A DNA stretch of 56,000 nucleotides from Symbiodinium natans. Its lineage: Eukaryota; Sar; Dinophyceae; Suessiales; Symbiodiniaceae. A program made the translations under genes and the position numbers. Position 1 is the stretch's first letter; every line of letters starts with the position of its first letter. The stretch is from positions 89,001-145,000 of the forward strand of contig CAJNDS010000133.1 in the NCBI GenBank assembly GCA_905221605.1, given 5' to 3'. The notes beneath the pieces are model-generated. The model was not told the DNA's origin, did not search any database, and saw only the letters and a program-made list of their open reading frames with translations. Of this stretch, positions 21,801 through 30,853 are shown one piece after another.

Positions 21801-22636
21801 AGACCCTAAATCCAAAACCCTAAACCCTAAACCCTAAACCCTAAACACCCGCTAGTGCAGGAGCTGTCCCCGAATTCGGAGAAGGTTGGCAGGCAACTTG
21901 GGCCGGATTCCAACTCGAGTCTTTGGGACGGGCTGTTCAGCACACTCTTCTGGTGGTACCCATATCCCCCTTGGGAACTATTTTCTATTTTTGTTTATAT
22001 AAAACCCAAGAGGATATAAAACATACTATTTTTATCAAGGCTCTAAGAAGAGCACAGGTACCGGGAGCCCGGCTCGAGGAGACCTGCCTCACACGTCTCC
22101 TGGGTGCGGTTGGGTCGGCAGATGACGTTGGAGATCTTCCGATTCCTGCCCGCGGTCGAGTACTGCACCTGCCGCGCGGTCTCCTCGACCTTCGTGGAGC
22201 CGAAGGGCTTGCAGTCGCATCTGCTGGAGGTTGCAGACTTATCCAGGGAAGAGGCGGTCTTGGCGTATGCATCGTGGGCAAACAGCGTGCGCCCGGCGTG
22301 GTGCAACGACGGCATCCGCCGGTACTTGCTTGAATCTCTGAACCTCCGCCTTGACGGGACGATGCTCGAGCGCCGGGACTGCATGCGCTGCCTCCTGTGC
22401 TTGGGTGAGTTCTTTTTTGAACATGCCCCTCTGGGCATGCACCGCATGATCTTGAGCCTGGTGGAGCTCACGGTCTTCAATCCCTGCCACAACTTCCGCT
22501 ACCTAACTGAACCAATGGCAGTGGCTGCTCTGCACGAGATCATGGTAACGAATGCAGGGTTCCAGAAGTGGTTGACAGCACAGTTGACATCTTAGAATAG
22601 AGAAAATATATGCAAAATGACATAATATCGTCATTG

Positions 22637-22692
<56 letters not shown>

Positions 22693-25600
22693 GCCATCAT
22701 CATCGCCATCATCATCATCATCACCATCATCCTCATCATCGATAAATAAGTCAATTAAGTAAATCAAAAAACAAATACATAAGTACATAAATAGATGAGT
22801 TAGAAAACAAAGAAGGTATAGAAAAGTAAGTATTTATTTAGGTTTTTACATTTGTATATATAAGTATTTAAGTCCAGAGAATACTGTGTAATGGGGTTAT
22901 CAAAGCCTTGTTCTCACAATGCACTTCGCATGAGAATGCGATCTGCACCAGATCATGGCCGGGAGAGGTCAGAGAGGAGCGCCGCTCGCGCGGGCCTGGG
23001 CTCTGATGGAAAAGTGCAGGGTTTAGGGTTGAGGGTTTAGGGTTTAGGGTTTAAGGTTTAGGGTTTAGGGTTCAGGGTTTAGGGTTCAGGGTTTAGGGTT
23101 TAGAGTATCGGGTTTAAGGATACGAGCCACATGAGCCACGGGTATGATAGCAAGAAGCTGTCGGCCATCTTATAAGGGAAGCCCCGATGGCCTAGAAGAG
23201 TGGTCATCACCATCCTTAAAGGGATACCTACATACATATAATGATAATAACGATAATAATAATAGTCGTAAAAATAGTAAAAATAGCAGAAATCATCATA
23301 TTCTAGTAGTAATGATAATACTTCATAATAATAAAAGTAATAGTAATAAGAGCAAGAAGTATAAACATATATATATATATATATATATAGGCGAAAACCA
23401 AGCACACTTGAAGGACGAGTATGTCACGTGGCGAGAATCATGATGAACGGGCTTCGGGTGTCGTCTCACTACTGCCTTAACACACGCGTCGTTCAAGAAT
23501 GACATAGGCGCAAGCCCTAAACCCCAATCCTAAACTCTAATCCTAGACCCTAAACCCTAATCCTAAACCCTAAACCCTAATCCTAAGCCCTCGGCTAAAG
23601 CACGGAAGCCCGGAAGAGCCTCTTCAGATTGACGAAAGTCATTGGGGTTTAAGCCCAAGAGCCGCCTCGAAACATCCCCCCCCCCCCCCCCCCCTCCCCC
23701 CCCCCCCCCTCAAAAAGAAAAGACCCAAAAGCCCCCAGCCCCCGAACTAACACCCTAAAGCCTAAACCCTCAAACCCAAACCGCACACTCTAAAACCCAA
23801 ACCCCAGCCCCCCAAACCCTAAACCTTAAAGCCTAAACCCCAAACCCGAAACCCTAAACCCCAAACCCCAAACCCGAAACCCCAAACCCCAACCCGCAAA
23901 CCCTAAACCCCAAACCCCAAGCCCCAAACTCCAAACCCTAAACCCAAACCCTAAACCCTAAACCCCGAGGTTCAACCCTAAACCCTAAACCCTAAACCCT
24001 AAACCCTAAACCCTAAACCCTAAACCCTAAACCCTAAACCCTAAACCCTGAGGTTCAGCTGGACAAGCTCACGGCGCAGCTTAGTCAGGCCATGGAGAGG
24101 ATCAAGTCCAAGGAGGTGGGCGAGGGGAGGGGGCTGGGGTCAGGGTTTAGGGTTTAGGGTTTAGGGTTTAGGGTTTAGGGTTTAGGGTTTAGGGTTTAGG
24201 GTTTAGGGTTTAGGGTTTAGGGCTTAGTGTTTCGGGCTTGCGGTCTAGGATCTAGGGCGTTCTGAGAGGTTTTGTTGCTTGAGGTTTGGGTGGGTGTGCA
24301 AACTCTAAGCCCTGAACCTGTTCAGGGCTTAGGGTTTAGGGTTTAGGGCTTAGGGTTTAGGGTAGTTTAGGACTTTAGGGTTCAGGGCGCGGGCGCTCAG
24401 GGTCGGCTTTTAGGGATTTGTAGGCAGTGTGTTTAGGGCTTAGTGCCTCAGGCTTTGCTTGCCGTTGGTTAGTAGGGAATGGGGGAATGAGGTACCCTGT
24501 ACAATCCCTTAAGGGGTATATTTAGGGGGATAAAGGGTCCCTACTAACCAACAGTGAGTTTAGGCCCTAAACCTTGACAGGAACCCCAGGATCTCAACCA
24601 CCGAGTTTTTTTCCCGATGCAGCCCGAAAGCTGAAACTCCAAAGTCTAGTTAAGCCCGAAACCCGGAAACTCCGGGAAGCCCTGAAAACCAGGAAGCCCA
24701 CGGTTTAGGGTTTAGGGTTTAGGGTTTTGGGTTCAGGGTTTAGCACTCCCTGTACCCTAAACTGGAGGCTTTCATCAACACCCAGTTCGACCACCGTGCG
24801 CTGGATTACAGACAACAGCAGGAGGAGTTGCAGCAGGCCGCCGCATGCGGTCTTTTGCTGCTATGTCGACTGAGTTGGGGATTGGGTTTGGTGGGTTGCT
24901 TAACCCTGAATCCTAAACCCTAAACCCTAAACCCCAAACCCCAAACCCTAAACCCTAAACCGGTTCAGGGTTAGTTGCAGGGTTCAGGGGGCCACAAGAG
25001 ACTCCTCCCAACCGCAGGTGCAGCAGCAGTACACCGAGCTGAACGAAGTGGTGCACCCGGCCTCTGTTTGGCCCACCTTCGGTGGAGGGAGGGGGGGGTT
25101 TAGGGTTTAGGGTTTAGGGTTTAGGGTTCAGGGGTTTAGGGACCTGAACTCGACTCGTGCGTGGGGTGCTTGGTGTGGCAGGTGATGAACTTGCAGATTG
25201 AGCTGAAGAATGTCGGCGAGGAGCTCGACCTTGTCAAGAACGAGATGGATGCCATCGCCCCAGGTTGCGAGAGCAGTGGAGGTTTTAGGAGTTTAGGGTG
25301 TCGGGCAGCTAGGACCCCTGCATAGCTCTTGTGACTCATGGCCTTTTGCGTGAAGTGGTCCCCCCCTAAGAAACGAACCCTAAACCCTATACCCTAAACC
25401 CTAAACCCTAAACCCCAAACCCCTAAACCCGAACCCGAAACCCTAAACCCGACCCTAAACCCAAAACCCCGAACCCGAAACCCTTGACTTGAGAGCAAAG
25501 GCCACCTGAAGCGTGTCCGCCACCTCCCAAGCTCAGGAGAAGTCATCTGCAGCCACAGATACGACCCCAATCGTCAAGATGAAGGACGGGCCACCGGCAG

Positions 25601-26406
25601 AGTTCTGAGGGGTTTAGGGTTTAGGGTTTAGGGTTTAGGGTGGAGGGGTTGAGGGTTCAGGGTGGAGGGGTTAGGGTTGAGGGTTTAGAGTTTGGGTTTA
25701 GAGCTTTTTCGTGTTTACTTTGTCATAGTTGGGTAACATTTCACATTTTTCAGGGTACTTAAACCCAATAAGGAATGCACATTTAAGAGTTTTTAATGCT
25801 GTCCCAACCATTAACTATAGTTTAGTTCTTTGAGGGATCGCCGCCGGAATCACCTTCCCGCCGGCAGGACGCCTTCAAGAGATTGCGGGCTGACACTCGG
25901 CAGCTGGAGGCTGCTTTGCTCGACATCCTGAAATGCAGGGTTTGGGGTTTGGGGTTTGGGGTTTAGGGTTTGGGGTTTAGGGTTTAGGGTTTGGGGTTTG
26001 GGGTTTAGGTTTGGGGTTTAAGGTTTGGGTTTCGGGTTTGGGTTTCGGGTTTAGGGAGAGTGAAGTCTTCTGCTACTGCCTCGTCATAGGGGTTGGCTGC
26101 CAGGTCAGGATCGGCGTCGTCAGCCACACCTTGATGCAGGCCTGCGGGAGAGGGATCCTACCCTAAACCCTAAACCCTAAACCCTAAACCCTAAACCCTA
26201 AACCCTAAACCCTAAACCCTAAACCCTAAGCCCGAAACCCGAAACCCGAAACCCTAAACCCTAAACCCTAAACCCTAAACCCTAAACCCTAAACCCTAAA
26301 CCCTAAACCCTCCCGAGCGGGTTGCTGGATAGTCTTGGCCCTGGTCCTCAAGCCATTGTTCTGGCAGGCCAAACTCCGGCAACGTCCGACCGAGGCTGGC
26401 TTTTAA
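12861..26406 (+). CDS. IFT57: IFT57, intraflagellar transport complex B protein (multi-exon)
   Basis: IFT57 is a coiled-coil subunit of the IFT-B particle that moves cargo in cilia. Exons by homology: 12861-12932 (LKQGYGDAVCQVL), about 15516-15588 (ADEADVDSDAEI), 16007-16051, 16381-16422 (NVDPKEWLLE), 17040-17098 (VERVSAKLKVTMPNDSKEW), 17744-17777 (THLQQTKGYKQ), 18143-18172, 24059-24115 (LDKLTAQLSQAMERIKSKE), 24768-24838 (AFINTQFDHRALDYR), 25018-25047, 25182-25250, 25537-25584 (TPIVKMK), 25868-25909, 26104-26139 (VRIGVVSHTLMQ), 26368-26406 (AKLRQRPTEAGF, stop TAA). Several are only 30 to 50 nt. To keep the frame, donors after 16422, 17777, 24838, 25250, 25909 and 26139 must be GC, and after 25584 GA; the others are GT. 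The N-terminal exons were not found. The 18173-24058 intron contains other genes. Identity is from recalled family motifs in correct order. Confidence 0.88.
13555..13759. repeat. Poly-C/CCCCA low-complexity tract
   Basis: About 200 bases of C-runs with single A interruptions. It produces long poly-Pro or poly-Gly open frames on both strands that are not genes. It may form G-quadruplex on the minus strand. Confidence 0.95.
13780..14560. repeat. Minisatellite of AACCCTTATT-type units
   Basis: Variable units of 9 to 12 bases (AACCCTTATT, AACCCTGTA, TACACCCTAGAAAT) continue for almost 800 bases. They look like degenerated telomere-type units. The small open frames here are repeat translations. 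Confidence 0.85.
14654..14823. repeat. Telomere-type CCCTAAA tract
   Basis: About twenty-four CCCTAAA units with a few CCCTAAG and CCCCAAG variants, inside the first large IFT57 intron. An inverse TTTAGGG/TTTGGGG tract lies at 14895-15010. Confidence 0.95.
15276..15299. repeat. Poly-G run
   Basis: An uninterrupted run of about 24 G inside an IFT57 intron. Comparable runs of C sit at about 17859-17879 and 23677-23710. Such runs are error-prone in assemblies. Confidence 0.9.
18359..18409 (+). CDS. Candidate terminal exon fragment
   Basis: Acceptor TCCTTGCAG, then RQRLKQDLQRRQDREQ and a TGA stop. The peptide looks like a coiled-coil end. It lies inside the large IFT57 intron, upstream of the methyltransferase gene. 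Owner unknown; it may be spurious. Confidence 0.3.
   Translation, partial: RQRLKQDLQRRQDREQ
18431..18530. repeat. Telomere-type CCCTAAA tract
   Basis: About fourteen perfect units ending some 40 bases before the start codon of the SET/MYND gene. Confidence 0.95.
18572..20395 (+). CDS. SET and MYND domain (SMYD-type) lysine methyltransferase
   Basis: Predicted to transfer methyl groups from S-adenosylmethionine to protein lysines. Exon 1 starts at ATG 18572 and carries CAVCGEPGRKRCGRC. Exon 2 starts near 18727 with YCSQACQ...WPLHKSFC, which completes a MYND zinc finger only if the 80-90 bases of TTTAGGG repeat between are removed. The exact splice sites are unclear; a GA donor (GAT|GAAGGG) with GGGGAG| fits the frame. 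Then come the SET N-part (GRVLVACRDFGPGEIIF, about 18818-18868), a second MYND finger splitting the SET domain (CIGC...CQC...FCSEDC...HDAEC), the SET core with the EHSCAPNA substrate/cofactor motif and GGEPISISYM, and the post-SET CTCQRC. The C-terminal 240 residues resemble the helical SMYD tail. It is nested in an IFT57 intron on the same strand and has GC-rich host codon use. Confidence 0.85.
18645..18726 (+). repeat. Intron made of TTTAGGG repeats inside the MYND finger
   Basis: The bases between the two halves of the N-terminal MYND finger are almost pure TTTAGGG/TTTAGG repeat. Reading through them gives a stop (TAG) within a few codons, so removal is needed for the gene to work. Confidence 0.75.
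20396..20947. other. Spacer between the SET/MYND gene and the F-box-like gene
   Basis: Contains TTTAGGG variants at 20638-20695 and a short direct repeat: a segment resembling CAGAGGGTTTTAAG occurs at about 20850 and 20918, each preceded by a CTTTCTTGGGGTTCAGAGGG-like string (about 20806 and 20876). Reading frames across it show no exon signals. Confidence 0.5.
20948..21777 (+). CDS. F-box-like protein, copy 1 (two exons)
   Basis: Exon 1 (20948-21320) carries MSLEIFRFLPVVEFCTCRAV, a pattern close to an F-box (substrate adaptor of SCF ubiquitin ligases), followed by a Leu-rich region. Exon 2 begins at 21425 with MHGMILNLVKL. Splicing C|GCATCT...CTAG|GC restores the frame and matches the unspliced paralogue at 22104-22595, which has GMHRMILSLVEL at the same point. 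The removed 104 bases are an introner-like repeat. The N-terminal VEPWMHGLL is echoed near the end as VELWMHGLL, suggesting a tandem-repeat gene. The frame runs out into CCCTAAA sequence, so the true 3' end is not fixed. The F-box call is tentative. Confidence 0.55.
21321..21424 (+). repeat. Introner-like repeat forming a GC-AG intron, copy 2
   Basis: Starts GCATCTTGGTCATAGTTGGG and ends CCACGAACTAG. It shares GGTAACAT, GGGTACTTAAACCCAATAAGGAAT and the end with copies at 6026 and 25721. The paralogue at 22104-22595 lacks it at the same codon, so it behaves as a gained intron. Confidence 0.75.
22104..22595 (+). CDS. F-box-like protein, copy 2 (intronless paralogue)
   Basis: A 163-residue frame starts MTLEIFRFLPAVEYCTCRAV and stays closely similar to copy 1 through VSSTFVEPK, LEVADL and CLLCLGE. 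After GMHRMI it lacks the intron of copy 1. It ends at TAG 22593-22595 with WLTAQLTS, matching WLAGQMT of copy 1. Upstream coding (WVRLGRQ) is open, so the protein may start earlier or be a later exon of the same gene as copy 1. No catalytic motif is seen. Confidence 0.6.
   Translation: MRLGRQMTLEIFRFLPAVEYCTCRAVSSTFVEPKGLQSHLLEVADLSREEAVLAYASWANSVRPAWCNDGIRRYLLESLNLRLDGTMLERRDCMRCLLCLGEFFFEHAPLGMHRMILSLVELTVFNPCHNFRYLTEPMAVAALHEIMVTNAGFQKWLTAQLTS
22625..22742. repeat. (CAT)n microsatellite
   Basis: About forty near-perfect ATC/CAT triplets. Minus-strand frames of poly-Met or poly-Asp over it are artefacts. Confidence 0.95.
22743..24058. other. 3' part of the large IFT57 intron
   Basis: AT-rich sequence follows the microsatellite to about 22900. 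TTTAGGG units lie at 23020-23105. An AT-rich block with (AT)n at about 23368-23390 follows. CCCTAAT/CCCTAAA units start at 23515, a C-run is at 23677-23710, and a long CCCTAAA/CCCCAAA array covers 23755-24050 just before the exon at 24059. No supported gene. Confidence 0.6.
24464..24551. mobile_element. Short inverted-repeat element (second MITE-like family)
   Basis: GTTGGTTAGTAGGGA at the left and its exact reverse complement TCCCTACTAACCAAC at the right bound 88 bases in an IFT57 intron. A left-end-like copy (GTTGGTTAGCAGGGA) occurs at 55463-55477. Confidence 0.65.
25721..25820 (+). repeat. Introner-like repeat, copy 3
   Basis: GTCATAGTTGGGTAACATTTCACA, GGGTACTTAAACCCAATAAGGAAT and CCATTAACTATAG match copies at 6026 and 21321 in order and spacing (quoted in parts). 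It lies in the IFT57 intron before the exon at 25868, whose own acceptor (CGGCAG) is further downstream. Confidence 0.7.
26160..26310. repeat. Telomere-type CCCTAAA tract
   Basis: About twenty units with a short CCCGAAA patch, filling the last IFT57 intron. Confidence 0.95.
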
Positions 26407-26714
26407 TGCGCCAACCTCTTTTTTCTGAATATGGGTGTTGGGGTTTAGGGTTTAGGGCTTAGGGTTTAGGGGTTAGGGTTCAGGGTTCAGGGTTCAGGGT
26501 TTAGGGTTTAGGGTTTAGGGTTATTGGGTATCTTATACCCTATGTATACCCATGGAGGGACTTATGTGGTGCACGCAATTTGAGGGAAGCGGGGCATGGT
26601 AAAGAAGTCGTGATGGGCTTGTATAGGGTTTCCAGAAGTTCTCTTGCTCCCAAGACTTCTTCGGGTAGCCCTAAGCCCTAAGGCCTAAACCCTAAACCGC
26701 CTTCGTCTGGTGAG

Positions 26715-26781
26715 GACCGCAAGCAGCGCGGGGTGTATGGCGATTCCCGGGCTACCGGGGACGATGATCAGTGCCCTGTGG
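26715..26781 (+). CDS. Candidate exon of the gene after IFT57
   Basis: After TGGTGAG an open segment reads DRKQRGVYGDSRATGDDDQC and ends at G|GTAGGG, a good donor. The family is unknown. It lies some 300 bases after the IFT57 stop. Confidence 0.4.
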
Positions 26782-28800
26782 GTAGGGTTACAGGGCTTTA
26801 GGGTTTAGGGTTACAGGGTTAGGGGTTTAGAGGGGAATGGGATCTAGGAATTTGGGTTAAAGGGGTATAGGGCTTAGGCTGTAGACTTAAAGATCAAGTT
26901 TATGATTTTATGATTTTTCTCATTTGGGGTAGGGTTTGGATGTCACCCTCTCCTTTTCTTGAAGGGGGCTTTGGGTGCACGGTTTGGGGTTCACGTTAAG
27001 TCCTTTAGGGTTTAGGGTTTCGGTTTAGGGTCTGGGGTCTAGGGTTTAGGGTCTAGGGTTGAGGGTTTAGGGCTTTCTGGGCCTCGCTCTTCTGGGATCC
27101 ACCCCGCCACCCCCGACCTGAAGTTTGGTGCCGTTGAGGGTTCCCAAGAATGACCCAATAGTGGTATAGGGTACTCTAACCCTAAACCCGAAACCCTAAA
27201 CCCTAAACCCCAGTCGTACTATTTTGGGGGTTCTACTTCTTGGATCATCTCAGGGGTCTGGGCCGGGCCCGGTTATGACCAGGGGCGAGTCAGGGTGCCT
27301 TAGGACCCGGAGTCCTGCACCCACGTAACCCCTAGACCCCTCATAAACACACACTCTACAGCCCAAGGGCCCATACATCCTAAACCCTAAACCCTAAACC
27401 CTAAACCCTAAACCCTAAACCCTAAACCCTAAACCCTAAACCCTAGACCCTAAACCCTAAACCCTAAACCCTGAAAAGAAGGTAAGGGGCCATATTCAGG
27501 GACCATGTGTCTGCCCTACGAGTGGCAGGAATCCAGTAAGCAAAGGGCTTTCATGAAACCCTAAATCCCAAACCCTAAACCCTAAACCCTAAACCCGAGA
27601 CCCTAAACCCTAAACCCTAAACCCTAAACCCTAAACCCTAAACCCTAAACCCTAAACCCTAAACCCTAAACCCTAAACCCTAAACCCTAAACCCTAAGCC
27701 CTAAGCCCTAAGCCCTAAACCCTTAGAGGGCTTATGGGCAGGTACGACGAGCAGGACCCTTGAGCACCGAAGTGCGCTTTCCCGTGCCCGGGGACCCACC
27801 CTCCCCCCGGCAGTGTCTCAAGAACACCCTCAACCCTGAACTCTTACTACTCATAACCCAGAACCCTTTCTAAATACACATGTATATATACATACAAATA
27901 TATCTATATATATATATATGTCAAATAACCCTCTAGCCCTGAACCCCTGAAGCCTAAGCCAAGTTCGTTCTCACGAATTCAGTGCACAGAAAGTCTCTGG
28001 TGCCTGGCTTTAGGTGTCGCGAGGTGAAGAGCCCGCCACACCGCACAGTCTCACGAATTCGATCCTGAGCATGACGCAAGCTTTGTGGGGGTGTACAGGG
28101 TTGATGGTTCCAAGGGTTCTAAATGTCCTAAGGGTTAAAAGGGTTCTACAAGTTCTAAGGGATCTAAGGGTTCTGAGGGCTTAGGGTTCTAAGGGTTCAA
28201 GGGTTTAGGCGGGTTAGTAAGTTCTGAGCCCTGGCGCGAGAGTTGAATCTTTGACTCCAGCGCCTGCTCTCCGTAGCGTAGGACGGATCCCCCCCCGATC
28301 GGAAAAGCTCTGCCGCTGCTGGCCTGCTTCCACCCTAGAACCCTAAAGCCTAAAGCCTAAACCCCGGAACCCTAAACCCTAAACCCTAAACCCTAAACCC
28401 TAAACCCTGAACCCTGAACCCTGAACCCTGAACCCTGAACCCTAAACCCCTCAAGCCTAAACCCTAAACCCTAAACCCTGAACCCCTAAAACCTAAACCC
28501 GAAACCCCAAACCCTAGAATCAGCCTGGAACCCTAAGACCGCAAGCTGTAACCCTAAACCCCGGAACCCTAAAGCTAAACCCCTAAAACCAAAACCCCGG
28601 CCAGGAGCCTGGCCTAAGAGGCCTAAACCCCGGCCAGGAGCCTGGCTTAAGATCAGGCTAAACCCTAAACCCGAGACCCTAAACCCTAAACCCTAAACCC
28701 TGAACCCTAAACCCTAAACCCTAAGCCCTAAACCCTAAACCCTAAACCCCAAACCCTAAACCCCTTTCCCCTTGAAGGCCCTCCGAAAGCCTCCCCACAG
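26782..28800. other. Repeat-rich host intronic DNA
   Basis: Long CCCTAAA tracts at about 27375-27475 and 27590-27722, a (TA)n microsatellite at 27877-27920, and an AAGGGTTCT-type minisatellite at 28105-28215. Two copies of CCCCGGCCAGGAGCCTGGC sit at about 28594 and 28628, each holding a small hairpin (GCCAGG/CCTGGC). No exon here is well supported. Confidence 0.6.
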
Positions 28801-28875
28801 CTTTCGGGGCTCCGACGGCTTTGGCTCCCCAGCGGCGCAGCTTTGATCACCCAGTGGTCCGAGATCGACTCAGAG
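28801..28875 (+). CDS. Candidate exon just left of the integrated element
   Basis: Acceptor CTCCCCACAG, then twenty-five open codons (LSGLRRLWLPSGAALITQWS, then EIDSE) and a possible GC donor. A TTTAGGG tract follows at 28886-28940. If it is real, the virus-like element sits in the next intron. Confidence 0.45.
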
Positions 28876-29131
28876 GCGCGTTTTGGGTTTAGGGTTTAGG
28901 GTTTAGGGTTTAGGGTTTAGGGTTTAGGGTTTAGGGTTTGTTTTGAACTTTTTTTGGAAGGGGGGTTAGGGGTTAGGGTTTAGGGTTTGGGGTTTCGGGT
29001 TTAGGGGTTTCGGTTTTAGGGTTTTAGGGTTGAGGGTTGAGGGTTGAGGGTTGATGAGGGTTGAGGGTTGAGGGGGGTGGCCAAAGGTTGCCAAGGGCCT
29101 TTAAGGATTTGGGGGGGGGGGGGGGGGGGGG

Positions 29132-29515
29132 AAAAAATTAGTAAAAGGGTGGTTCTGGGGTTCAGGCCTCCGGCCTCTGGGGTCAACACCTCATCATCTT
29201 CATTATTCACAACACATCATTCTCATCATCATCATCTTCTTCATTCTACATCATCATCTCCCCCTCATTCGTTTTATCGGGGTTGGTTCTAGGGTTTCAT
29301 CATAAATTTCCTAAATTTAAGTCCTTTTACCCTAAAATTTCATCACATCTAGCCCTCTCATTCATTATTTTCATCATAATTTCAGGGATTATCATAATTC
29401 CTAGGTTTCTGGGGTGTTTGACCTTCTAATGTTTTATCAAATATTCATAATAATTTTTATTATGAAGCTTTGTTGCGGGGTTTTGGTCTTGAAGGTTAAA
29501 TATTATAATCATCAA
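29132..29515 (+). repeat. Left terminal inverted repeat
   Basis: Pairs with 48664-49053 read inversely. By eye most positions match, including GGTGGTTCTGGGGTT, TCTGGGGTCAACACC, TCTCCCCCTCAT, TTTCCTAAATTTAAGTCCTT and TTCATAATAATTTTTATTATGAA. Scattered substitutions and small indels suggest the insertion is not very recent. The small HHHHLL-type frame across it is repeat translation. Confidence 0.9.
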
Positions 29516-29516
29516 T

Positions 29517-30128
29517 TTATATAGAATAAAAAACTGATTTTAGATATTTAAATATTTCCTTATCATTGAAATATTGTTGATTACAATGGTAAGTAGTTTT
29601 ATTCTTGAAATATACTTCAAAGATGGTCATAAGAATGTCTTTGTAAATAGCAAATTCACGAACTACATGATGATAAAATTCTTCATTTTCATTATACCAA
29701 AATCTTTTAATTACATCAACATCATAATCAAGAAACCAATGTTCTTTGTATTTTTCAATAAGTTTTATATGCTTTGTTTCATTAATAAACTTTATCATTA
29801 TCTTTTTACCGCCGTTACTGTATTTTGTATTTTCATTGATTATGTCTTTGAAATACTGTTTTTTGTGTTTTAAGTTTGTTCGTTCTTTGTAGTTGAAATC
29901 AAAATGATGTAAAATTCAATGTAGCTGTTTTTTACCAATGCGAAAATTGTCATATTCTTTTTTACTGTATTTACTTTCTAACTCATACATTTCCTTACAT
30001 TTAAAACAACAATCAAACGATGTAATTGATTTAATTATGTTTCCATCAAATATTCTATTTAGTGCTTTTGAACTTCTTTGTTTACGAAATTTACACATAT
30101 CACATTCAAATTTAAAATTAAAGGTCAT
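29517..30128 (-). pseudogene. Zinc-finger protein paralogue with one in-frame TGA
   Basis: The frame from ATG 30128 holds CDMC...DCCFKC, the same paired-cysteine layout as the neighbouring 200-residue gene (30170-30772). A TGA at 29916-29918 interrupts it. The same frame then continues open to TAA 29517-29519, including QYFK and the C-terminal (Y)LxxVF pattern of the neighbour. The total length, 204 codons, matches the paralogue. The upstream leader is also conserved (CTACTATTATAAGG... CTTTAAGT). It is either a pseudogene with one nonsense change or a gene needing readthrough. Function unknown. Confidence 0.75.
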
Positions 30129-30155
30129 TTATCCTACTATTATAAGGTCGTTTAT

Positions 30156-30163
30156 CTTTAAGT
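30156..30163 (-). promoter_or_regulatory. ACTTAAAG box upstream of the paralogue
   Basis: On the minus strand ACTTAAAG lies 28-35 bases before the start at 30128. The surrounding 35 bases match the leader of the gene at 30772. Confidence 0.45.
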
Positions 30164-30169
30164 CTATTT

Positions 30170-30772
30170 TTAATTATTATAATCATCAAATACATCATTC
30201 AAATAATTTTTCAGTTCATCATTATCGATATATTTTTTATCATAACTTATCAAGTCACTTAAATATTCATAAACAATTAATTTACACAACCATTTATCCA
30301 TATATGTATTTTTATAATAACTATATCTCATGGTTAGTATATTTGATTTATTATTTATAAAGTCTATTAACCACTTCTTATCATGTAAGTTCCTAATAAT
30401 CATACAGAACTGAAACGTTATTATCCTGTAACAGTTTCTCACATATGATTTTAATACGTTCTTAAATGGACTATTTCCTGTGTCAATAATGTATTTTAGT
30501 TGGTTTATTTCCCTGACAATGCTTCTATCATATTCATTATATCTAGATAATTTAGTGCGTTTGAAATACTGTATTTGTTTTTCAATCTTACTTAAATGCT
30601 CGTTGTGATTATTTTCTTGTTCTTTTGCTCTCATATCGTCACAATAATTACAACAATCATATGAAACGATTTTATCAGTTAAAGCTTCAGGTAATATTTT
30701 ATATAAGATTATTGATTTTGTATTTCTAATCTTCTTACACACGTTGCACTTGCTATAATCTAGGATGGTCAT
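30170..30772 (-). CDS. Small zinc-finger-like protein of unknown function
   Basis: 200 residues. N-terminal cysteine pairs CNVC (residues 9-12) and CCNYC (40-44) probably bind zinc. A charged central part and an AT-rich, Tyr/Asn-rich C-terminus follow. A tandem paralogue lies downstream (29517-30128), and a third copy of only the last 42 codons is next to the right inverted repeat (48552-48680). Genes repeated at virus ends often act in host interaction, but nothing in the sequence shows this. The start is supported by the conserved leader shared with the paralogue. Confidence 0.7.
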   Translation of the reverse strand: MTILDYSKCNVCKKIRNTKSIILYKILPEALTDKIVSYDCCNYCDDMRAKEQENNHNEHLSKIEKQIQYFKRTKLSRYNEYDRSIVREINQLKYIIDTGNSPFKNVLKSYVRNCYRIITFQFCMIIRNLHDKKWLIDFINNKSNILTMRYSYYKNTYMDKWLCKLIVYEYLSDLISYDKKYIDNDELKNYLNDVFDDYNN

Positions 30773-30799
30773 AGTTCCTACTATTCTAGGGCGGTCTGT

Positions 30800-30807
30800 C
30801 TTTAAGT
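30800..30807 (-). promoter_or_regulatory. ACTTAAAG box upstream of the 200-residue gene
   Basis: It lies 28-35 bases before the start at 30772 in the conserved leader (ACTTAAAGACAGACCGCCCT, then AGAATAGTAGGA). The same box precedes the genes at 32820 and 48125. Confidence 0.45.
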
Positions 30808-30853
30808 GCCTTTATTGTATTCTTACCTAAAGATTTGTCACCTTTTGTTAGGT

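Noticed and set aside
22503-22788. Poly-Met and poly-Asp frames
   Set aside because: Translation of the (CAT)n microsatellite at 22625-22742.
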